Shown piece after piece: positions 20,115 through 26,247 of a DNA stretch of 26,247 nucleotides; within the stretch, counting starts at the first letter, position 1; each line of letters starts with the position of its first letter. The stretch comes from an uncultured Bacteroidales bacterium. GTDB taxonomy: Bacteria > Bacteroidota > Bacteroidia > Bacteroidales > F082. The notes under the pieces are model-generated. The model saw nothing but the letters and a program-made list of their open reading frames with translations, was not told the DNA's origin and ran no database searches. Both the position numbers and the translations under genes were made by a program. The DNA is taken from contig CALFIT010000071.1 in NCBI GenBank assembly GCA_937877465.1, forward strand, positions 1 to 26,247, in the 5' to 3' direction.

Positions 20115-21599
20115 TTGGACATGACTATATTAATTAAGGTATTGCAGTTTTTCCTCTCCCTCTCCATCCTGATTTTCATCCACGAGTTGGGCCATTTCAT
20201 CGCGGCCAAGGCCTTCAAGACCCGCGTCGACAAGTTCTACCTCTTCTTCGACTGGGGCTTCTCCATTTTCCGTTGCAAGAAGGTGAACGGCAAGTGGCGC
20301 TTCAAGTTCTTCGCCAAAAACGAACCTGAGAAATACACGGCCACCGAATACCGCGACGCGGCTGGCAAGAAACAGACCAAATACGAACCCATCGACCTGA
20401 GCACGCTCCCCGACGACGACTGGCGCCGTAGCGACAGCACCGAATACGGCATCGGCTGGTTCCCGCTCGGCGGCTACAACAAGATTGCCGGTATGGTCGA
20501 CGAGTCGATGGACAAGTCGCAGATGCAACAGCCCCCGCAGCCGTGGGAGTTCCGCTCGAAGCCCGCTTGGCAACGCTTCATCATCATGATTGCCGGCGTG
20601 ACCATGAACGTGCTCCTTGCCTTCGTCATCTACATCGGCCTGCTGACCAAGGAGGGCGAGACCTATCTGCCCACCGCCGAGGTCAACAAATACGGCATCT
20701 CTGTCGATAGCTTGGCCTACGAGTTCGGCCTCCGCGACGGCGACAAGATCTTGGCCGTCGACGGACAATACATCGAGAACTTCCAGGAAATCCCCATGCA
20801 AATCATCCTCGAAAAGGCCAAGACCATCGAGGTGGAGCGCGACGGGAAAGACACGGTCATCACCCTGCCCGACGACGCCCTGACGCAACTCTTAGCCAAA
20901 CAAGACGGCAACTTCATCTCCTATCGCACGCCTTTCATCGTGGCATCGGTGGTCGAAAACTCGGTTGGCGAGGCGGGTGGCCTGCAAGCTGGTGATGTCG
21001 TCGTCGGAATCAACGATTTGGAAACGCCTTATTATCAAGATTTTGTAAAAAATGTCAAGCAATTCAAGAACCAAGACATCGACCTCAAGGTGATCCGCGA
21101 CGGCGACACGTTGGCCTTGGCCATGCACCTGACCGAAGAGGCCGTGATTGGCGCCTACACCCAGACCTACCTCTCCGACTATTTCGAGCTGGAAACCAAG
21201 GACTACACCTTCCTCCAAGCCATTCCCGCCGGATTCTCCAAGACCTTCAAGGAACTTGGCGACTACTGGAAACAAGTGAAGCTCATCTTCAGTCCCAAGA
21301 CCAAGGCCTACGAGAGCGTGGGAGGCTTCATCAGCATCGGCAAGATCTTCCCCGACACTTGGGTTTGGAGCATCTTCTGGCGCATGACGGCCTTCCTCTC
21401 CATCGCCCTTGCCGTAATGAACATCCTGCCCATCCCTGCCTTGGACGGTGGCCACATCCTCTTCCTGCTCATCGAGATCATCACGCGGCGCAAGCCCTCC
21501 GACAAGTTCATGGAAGTGGCCGAAACGGTGGGACTCATCCTTGTGCTCGGTTTGGTCATCTTGGCCAACGGCAACGACATCATCCGACTCTTCAGGTAA
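20115..21599 (+). CDS. rseP: Site-2 protease RseP (RIP metalloprotease)
   Basis: This 494-residue inner-membrane zinc protease carries out regulated intramembrane proteolysis, such as cleaving anti-sigma factors after site-1 cutting. The first membrane helix carries HELGH (23-27), the zinc motif. A soluble insert (about 45-150) is longer than in E. coli and typical of Bacteroidota. Membrane helix 2 begins near WQRFIIMIAGVTMNVLLAFV. Two PDZ-like regions follow, with YEFGLRDGDKILAVDGQYIE and GEAGGLQAGDVVVGINDLET. The C-terminal helix region has NILPIPALDGGH (D444 as the third zinc ligand). Start is at 20115 or, two codons later, at 20121. Confidence 0.95.
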   Translation: MDMTILIKVLQFFLSLSILIFIHELGHFIAAKAFKTRVDKFYLFFDWGFSIFRCKKVNGKWRFKFFAKNEPEKYTATEYRDAAGKKQTKYEPIDLSTLPDDDWRRSDSTEYGIGWFPLGGYNKIAGMVDESMDKSQMQQPPQPWEFRSKPAWQRFIIMIAGVTMNVLLAFVIYIGLLTKEGETYLPTAEVNKYGISVDSLAYEFGLRDGDKILAVDGQYIENFQEIPMQIILEKAKTIEVERDGKDTVITLPDDALTQLLAKQDGNFISYRTPFIVASVVENSVGEAGGLQAGDVVVGINDLETPYYQDFVKNVKQFKNQDIDLKVIRDGDTLALAMHLTEEAVIGAYTQTYLSDYFELETKDYTFLQAIPAGFSKTFKELGDYWKQVKLIFSPKTKAYESVGGFISIGKIFPDTWVWSIFWRMTAFLSIALAVMNILPIPALDGGHILFLLIEIITRRKPSDKFMEVAETVGLILVLGLVILANGNDIIRLFR

Positions 21600-21727
21600 A
21601 ATACCGGCGTCGAAAAAATTGGAATTTTTAAATCATTAAGAATCAATCGAATAAAAAAACAGCCCGAAAATTAATTTGCTGAGATAAATACTAATTCCGT
21701 ATTTTAGCGGTTTCAAATCTACCCCCA

Positions 21728-22705
21728 ATGTTGAATTTGATGGAAAAAACCAAGCATATCGTCCTCGTTTTCGTCATGGTAATGATGGCCTCGGTCGGCG
21801 TCAGAGCACAGCAGGTGCCCATCTTCACGAACCATACGAATTCGTATGCCTACGCCAATCCGGGGTTCGCCGGCTTGAGCGAAGGCATTAATCTGTTGGG
21901 GCTTTACCGTATGCAGTGGGCGGGCTTCGTCGACAGCGACGGCAACAAGATTGCCCCCGAGACGTTTCTGTTGACGGGCGACATGCCCATCAGGGCCTTG
22001 GGCGGCGGCATCGAGTTTTCGCTCATGCAAGACAAGTTGGGCTTCGAGAACAACGTCAACGTGGGCTTGGGCTATTCCTATCACCTCGACTTGGGCGGCT
22101 CCACGTTAGGCATCGGCGTAGCAGGCACGTTGCTGAGTCGCTCCGTCGACTTCTCAAGCCTCAACCCCCTCAATCCCAGCGACCCGCTTTTGCAAGGCTT
22201 GGGCGAGGAGAGTGCCATGATGTTCGACTTCAACGTGGGCCTGTTCTGGCAGATTCCGGAGTCGTTCTATATCGGGGTCTCGGTCGTCAACGTGCTCGAA
22301 AGCATGAGTCGCGCCTTGAGCGACCAGTCCGAAACCAGCGCCAGCTTCACCACCGACCGCACCTTCTACCTGTTGGCGGGCTATCCCTTCCAGTTCGAGG
22401 ACTTGCCCTACCTCACCTTCGTCCCGTCGGTCAGCGTGATGAGCGACATCGCCTCCACGCAGCTCAACGCCAGCGCGCGCGTCATATATAACAATGTGTT
22501 CTCGCTCGGCGTCAACTACCGTCCGCAGGAGTCGGTCGGCCTGATGGCGGGCATTTCCATCAAGGACCTGACGGTGCTCTATTCATACGACATCAACACG
22601 ATGGGCATAGGCTTGCCCGGATCGCACGAGATAGGACTGAGTTATTGCTTCAAGCTCGACCTCGACCGCACGCCGAGGGATTATAGGAGCGTCAGGTATC
22701 TGTAG
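21728..22705 (+). CDS. porP: Type IX secretion system PorP/SprF-family outer-membrane protein
   Basis: This 325-residue protein has a signal peptide (hydrophobic run IVLVFVMVMMASVGVRA, cleavage near AQQ); the start may be 21728 or 21740. The mature N-terminus, QQVPIFTNHTNSYAYANPGF, is typical of the PorP/SprF family (Q.P.f..y......NPa.aG). A beta-barrel of alternating strands follows, ending in IGLSYCFKLD. Family members sit in the outer membrane and connect the type IX secretion motor or secreted proteins to the surface; in Porphyromonas, PorP is part of the PorKLMN locus. Its position directly before gldK, gldL and gldM supports that role. Confidence 0.88.
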   Translation: MLNLMEKTKHIVLVFVMVMMASVGVRAQQVPIFTNHTNSYAYANPGFAGLSEGINLLGLYRMQWAGFVDSDGNKIAPETFLLTGDMPIRALGGGIEFSLMQDKLGFENNVNVGLGYSYHLDLGGSTLGIGVAGTLLSRSVDFSSLNPLNPSDPLLQGLGEESAMMFDFNVGLFWQIPESFYIGVSVVNVLESMSRALSDQSETSASFTTDRTFYLLAGYPFQFEDLPYLTFVPSVSVMSDIASTQLNASARVIYNNVFSLGVNYRPQESVGLMAGISIKDLTVLYSYDINTMGIGLPGSHEIGLSYCFKLDLDRTPRDYRSVRYL

Positions 22706-22787
22706 GGCGATTGGGGCAAAAATCGGGTTGGTTTGAGGGTGAGAAATGGTGGGTTCGGAATAAAAAAATGGAAAAAATGTCGAAAAA

Positions 22788-22820
22788 TTGAGGGGTTGAA
22801 TATAATATTTGCTAATTTTG
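22788..22820 (+). promoter_or_regulatory. Promoter of the gldKLM genes
   Basis: TTG at 22788-22790 and TAATTTTG at 22813-22820, spacing 22, match the Bacteroidota -33/-7 promoter. The gldK ATG is 96 nt downstream. Confidence 0.65.
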
Positions 22821-22915
22821 GCGGTTTTTTAGAAGAAAACCATGCCCGAAAGGGTCTTTGAGATACAAACAAGAGAAAAAGAAGTAAAAATAGTAATTAT
22901 ATCATTGTCAAGAAG

Positions 22916-24325
22916 ATGAAAAGACTACTGTTCGTATTTTCCGTAGCGTTGCTGCTCACAGCCTGCGGCAATTCAAATCAAGGCGAGTTGGTTGGAGTCA
23001 GAAAGTCCAACAAAACCTTCAACCAGCCAGATCCTTACGGGATGGTGTTCGTCCCGCAGGGCAATTTTACCATGGGTGTAGGCGGTGAAGACATCACCGG
23101 TTCCTACCTCAACGAGCCGAAGACGGTTTCCGTGTCCGCTTTCTTCATGGACGAGACCGAAATCACCAACAACGAGTATCGCCAATTCGTATATTGGGTC
23201 AGAGACTCCATCGCAAGAAGGATCCTTGCGGACAACTTCCCGGACCGTTACGCCATCACCGAGAGCAAGTCGGGTGAGGTGTACGACCCGCCGAGGTTGA
23301 ACTGGAAAGAGAAAATCGATTGGAACGGCAAGGATCAAGAAGTGCGCGAAGCCCTCGAGCCGATGTATCTCCCTGAGCATGAGAGATATTTTCGCCGAAA
23401 AGAAATCGATACAAGAAAGTTGTATTATTCCTACTTCTGGTTCGACATGGTTGCAGCCGCCAAGAAGGACTTCTCCGATGACAAGCTCGTCGACAACGAC
23501 TATTCGTTGGGCGAAGCCGATGCCGGCATCAACGTCGACCGCAAGGGCGCTTGGTCGAACCGTAGGCAGGGCTATAGCGACCGTTCGGTGTATGCCCGCT
23601 CGGAGGTCATCAACGTCTATCCCGACACCTTGTGCTGGATCCACGACTACAGCTATTCGTTCAACGACCCGATGACGGAGAAGTATTTCTGGCATCCGGC
23701 CTACGACAACTACCCGGTGGTTGGTGTCACTTGGCAGCAAGCCAAGGCCTTCTGCGTGTGGCGCACCGAGTTGCTCAACGCCTACTTGCGCACCAAGAAA
23801 GACGTCGACCTCTCCGAGTTCCGTCTGCCCACCGAGGCCGAATGGGAATGGGCTGCCCGTGGCGGCAAGATGCTGAATCCTTACCCGTGGGGCGGTCCCA
23901 ACGCCAGCAATGCCAAAGGCTGTTTCTTGGCCAACTTCAAGCCGCGCAGAGGCAACTACTTAGCCGACGGCGGCCTGCGCACCCTCGTGGTGGGCTGCTA
24001 CCCGCCCAATGGATGGGGCCTCTACGACATGGCCGGCAACGTTTCGGAATGGACCAACACGGCCTACGATCCCAACTCCTATAACTTCACTTGGGATATG
24101 AATCCCAACTACACCTACAACGCCAAGGCCGACGACCCGGCAGTCATGAAACGCAAGGTCGTGCGCGGCGGCTCGTGGAAAGACGTGTCCTACTACCTGC
24201 AAGTCACCACCCGCGACTACCAGTATCAGGATTCCGCCAACTGCTACACCGGCTTCCGTTGCATCCAGCCTTACTTGGGCCGCAACAAGGGCGACAACCC
24301 GAGAATGTCGAGGGTTTACAGATAA
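22916..24325 (+). CDS. gldK: Gliding/T9SS lipoprotein GldK
   Basis: This 469-residue outer-membrane lipoprotein has the signal MKRLLFVFSVALLLTAC with the lipid-anchored Cys17. The rest is a SUMF1/formylglycine-generating-enzyme-like fold: MVFVPQGNFTMGVGG, then FFMDETEITNNEYRQFVYWV, VVGVTWQQAKAFCVWRTELL, FRLPTEAEWEWAARGG, YDMAGNVSEWTNTAYD and VVRGGSWKD. In GldK the fold has a structural role: GldK/PorK with GldN/PorN forms the periplasmic ring of the type IX secretion system. It heads the gldKLM unit; gldL follows after 68 nt. Confidence 0.95.
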   Translation: MKRLLFVFSVALLLTACGNSNQGELVGVRKSNKTFNQPDPYGMVFVPQGNFTMGVGGEDITGSYLNEPKTVSVSAFFMDETEITNNEYRQFVYWVRDSIARRILADNFPDRYAITESKSGEVYDPPRLNWKEKIDWNGKDQEVREALEPMYLPEHERYFRRKEIDTRKLYYSYFWFDMVAAAKKDFSDDKLVDNDYSLGEADAGINVDRKGAWSNRRQGYSDRSVYARSEVINVYPDTLCWIHDYSYSFNDPMTEKYFWHPAYDNYPVVGVTWQQAKAFCVWRTELLNAYLRTKKDVDLSEFRLPTEAEWEWAARGGKMLNPYPWGGPNASNAKGCFLANFKPRRGNYLADGGLRTLVVGCYPPNGWGLYDMAGNVSEWTNTAYDPNSYNFTWDMNPNYTYNAKADDPAVMKRKVVRGGSWKDVSYYLQVTTRDYQYQDSANCYTGFRCIQPYLGRNKGDNPRMSRVYR

Positions 24326-24393
24326 ATCATAAAACAATAAAAATCAACAAATAAAAAAATAACTAAATCATTCACATTTTAAATTCATTTGTC

Positions 24394-25242
24394 ATGGCAA
24401 AGAAACAACTTAGCAAATTCCAACAATTCCTCGTTTCGAGAAAGTTCAAGACTTTCATGGGTTACCTCTATGGTTGGGGTGCATCCGTGGTTATGATTGG
24501 CGCTTATTTTAAATTGACCCACATCCCTGGTGCCGACTTCATGTTGGCTCTTGGTCTGGGTATCGAAGCCCTCATCTTCTTCATGTCGGCTTTCGAGCCT
24601 CAGCATGTCGAGTATGCTTGGGACAATGTTTTCGTAGAACTTGAGGAAGACTGGGATGGCAAGACAAAGACTCAGTTTGCCACTACAGGCGCCGCCTCCA
24701 GCAAAGGCAACATCACCGATGCCGAAGACGCCATGCTGAACAAGATGCTCGAAAAGATGAACGTCAGCGAAGACACGTTCAAGAAGTTGGGCAAAGGTAT
24801 CGACAGGTTGGCCGAAAACGCCGGCCAGATGGCTGACATTTCCAATGCCATGGCTGCCACCACCAACTACGCCAACGCCATGGACCGTGCCACGAAGTCC
24901 ATCTCCGACTTCTCGACGGCCTATGTTGAGACCAACCAGAAGCTGTCCGACTCGTTGGGCAAGCTCGACTTCAGCGCCCTCGACGCCAACACCATCAAGA
25001 AGGTGGCCAGCAGCATGCAGTCGCTCAACTCCATCTACGAGCTGCAACTGCAAGGTGCAGAGCAGACTTCAGCCGCCAGCAAGGCCTTGACCGAAACTAT
25101 GAACAAGTACATGGATAACCTCAACGCTTCATCACAGAACGCCGGCCAACTCAACCAACAGTTGACCCAGTTGTCGCAGCGCCTCACCGCCCTCAACAAC
25201 GTCTATGGTGGAATGTTGTCAGCAATGAACATCAAGGCATAA
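24394..25242 (+). CDS. gldL: T9SS motor protein GldL
   Basis: This 282-residue inner-membrane protein has two closely spaced membrane helices, about 21-39 (FMGYLYGWGASVVMIGAYF) and 48-66. The second holds the conserved glutamate in GLGIEALIFFMSAFEP (E58), the proton-path residue in studied GldL/PorL proteins. The long cytoplasmic tail (about 95-282) is helical and coiled-coil-like, rich in Asn, Ser and Leu. With GldM it forms the proton-driven motor that powers type IX secretion and gliding. The AT-rich leader before the ATG lacks a Shine-Dalgarno sequence. Confidence 0.95.
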   Translation: MAKKQLSKFQQFLVSRKFKTFMGYLYGWGASVVMIGAYFKLTHIPGADFMLALGLGIEALIFFMSAFEPQHVEYAWDNVFVELEEDWDGKTKTQFATTGAASSKGNITDAEDAMLNKMLEKMNVSEDTFKKLGKGIDRLAENAGQMADISNAMAATTNYANAMDRATKSISDFSTAYVETNQKLSDSLGKLDFSALDANTIKKVASSMQSLNSIYELQLQGAEQTSAASKALTETMNKYMDNLNASSQNAGQLNQQLTQLSQRLTALNNVYGGMLSAMNIKA

Positions 25243-25270
25243 TTCTACTCAAACCGATTGTTTAACATAA

Positions 25271-25278
25271 AAAAGGAG
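25271..25278 (+). promoter_or_regulatory. Shine-Dalgarno-like site of gldM
   Basis: AAAAGGAG lies 8 nt before the ATG at 25287. Most other genes in the window have no such sequence, so it helps fix this start. Confidence 0.55.
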
Positions 25279-25286
25279 TAAGAACT

Positions 25287-25676
25287 ATGTCAGGCGCAAA
25301 AGAAACCCCAAGACAGAAAATGATCGGTATGATGTACCTGGTCTACACTGCCTTGTTAGCCATGAATGTCTCGAAGGACATCCTGGATGCCTTCGACACA
25401 GTGAACAGTGGTGTTCAGACAACCAACATCACCCTTTCAAATCAGATCAATCAAAAGTACGCTACTTTCGAGGAACAGTATGGCCTTGATCAGGAAAAGG
25501 TCGGCCCTTATTGGGAACAAGCCCAAGCCCTGAGAGAGGAAGCCACCGACCTCATCAACTACGTCGAGGCCCTGAAGTGGGACTTGGTGAAGAAGATTGA
25601 GTGCGACAAGGCCAAGACCCCGGAAGAGGCTGTTTCGATGGCCCTCGAAAGAGGTCTGTTGAAGTCGGCAGATACC
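25287..25676 (+). CDS. gldM: GldM N-terminal part, interrupted by an in-frame junction
   Basis: The first ~130 residues are a normal GldM/PorM start: MSGAKETPRQKMIGMMYLVY, the single membrane helix (about 12-30, ending LLAMNVSKD), and the start of the periplasmic D1 domain (FEEQYGLDQEKVGPYWEQAQ, ALKWDLVKKIECD). GldM pairs with GldL in the T9SS motor and should have about 500 residues. Here the frame passes without a stop into malic enzyme sequence around residue 130 (SADT followed by LKNADCFQIE). Codons are GC-rich before the junction and AT-rich after it. I treat the gldM part as a genuine gene cut short by a wrong join, not as a natural fusion. Confidence 0.9.
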
Positions 25677-26247
25677 CTTAAAAACGCTGATTGTTTCCAA
25701 ATCGAAACTAAATTAATAGAAACAGTCGATTGTCCCATGTTCCATGATGATCAACACGGAACAGCCTGTGTCGTTTTAGCCGGGTTGATAAATGCGACTA
25801 AATTAAGAGGTTCTAAACCTGAAGAAATGAAAATTGTAATGAACGGAGCTGGAGCGGCTGGAATTGCAGTAAGTTCTTTACTTATTGGATACGGATATAA
25901 AAACTTCATTGTATGTGATACCAAAGGAGCAATATACAAAGGCAGAAAAGAAGGAATGAACCCATTTAAAGAAAAATTAGCAGAAATTACTAATAAAGAT
26001 TGCATTAAAGGAAAATTAGCCGATGTATTAAAAGGAGCTGATGTCGTTATTGGATTATCAGGCCCTAATACTATCAAAAAAGAAGATGTCAAACAGATGA
26101 ATCCAAAACCGATAATATTCGCTTTAGCCAACCCAACTCCTGAAATATTCCCTCAAGACGCCTTCGAAGCTGGAGCTTATATTGTCGCTACAGGAAGATC
26201 TGATTTCCCTAATCAAATTAATAATTCTCTTGTATTCCCTGGTTTAT
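25677..26247 (+). CDS. Malic enzyme, C-terminal part, running off the window
   Basis: From about 25677 the frame encodes the middle and NAD(P)-binding part of a malic enzyme, which converts malate to pyruvate, CO2 and NAD(P)H. Visible motifs: the signature CPMFHDDQHGTACVVLAG, the dinucleotide-binding GAGAAGIAV (187-195 of the joined frame), DVVIGLSGPNTIK, ALANPTPEIFP and IVATGRSDFPNQ. The gene is open at the window edge. Its codons are AT-rich (TTA, AAA, ATA), unlike every core gene in the window, so the source is probably a different, AT-rich genome. The N-terminal malic enzyme domain is absent. Confidence 0.9.

Noticed and set aside
25287..26247. A genuine GldM-malic enzyme fusion protein as a new system
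   Set aside because: Sharp codon-use change, missing domains on both sides and impossible topology point to a wrong join.

Overview
The window looks like a piece of an uncultured Bacteroidales (Bacteroidota) chromosome, most likely a metagenome contig. Evidence: Bacteroidota-type -7 boxes (TAnnTTTG) in front of many genes, almost no Shine-Dalgarno sequences, and a type IX secretion locus in the order porP/sprF-like, gldK, gldL, gldM. No rRNA, tRNA or CRISPR array was seen.

Layout. (1) 1-7.4 kb is an accessory, defence-like region with visibly lower GC than the rest. It holds a PD-(D/E)XK nuclease gene and a DUF262/HNH (GmrSD-like) gene in one transcription unit; a badly deleted remnant of an AAA/DUF4143 ATPase gene; a three-gene HipBST-type toxin-antitoxin operon on the minus strand with repeated operator-like sites; and a winged-helix Fic protein whose catalytic His position is Gln. 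(2) 7.4-11.3 kb holds a secreted dipeptidyl peptidase IV and a divergent YfcC/DcuC-family transporter, which together suggest peptide or amino-acid use. (3) 11.4-15.9 kb holds an intact AAA/DUF4143 ATPase, a GH95 lipoprotein 6 nt behind it, and a convergent RelE/ParE-type toxin-antitoxin pair. (4) 16.3-21.6 kb is housekeeping: a small outer-membrane beta-barrel protein, groES-groEL, an M23 envelope peptidase and the RseP site-2 protease. (5) 21.7-25.7 kb is the type IX secretion and gliding core: PorP/SprF-like protein, GldK, GldL and the N-terminus of GldM.

At about 25.68 kb the GldM frame switches, without a stop, into the C-terminal half of a malic enzyme with AT-rich codons. The likeliest explanation is a chimeric assembly join at the contig end, so the last ~570 bases probably belong to another genome.

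Most interesting signals: the nuclease + DUF262/HNH pair; AATAAGC motifs upstream of both DUF4143 genes (one intact, one decayed); the HipBST operon with three GG(G/A)TATA sites at 40-41 bp spacing; a mobile REP-like 29-bp element carried in frame inside the GH95 gene and again after groEL; a five-unit 7-bp repeat inside the transporter gene; and the GldM/malic enzyme junction.
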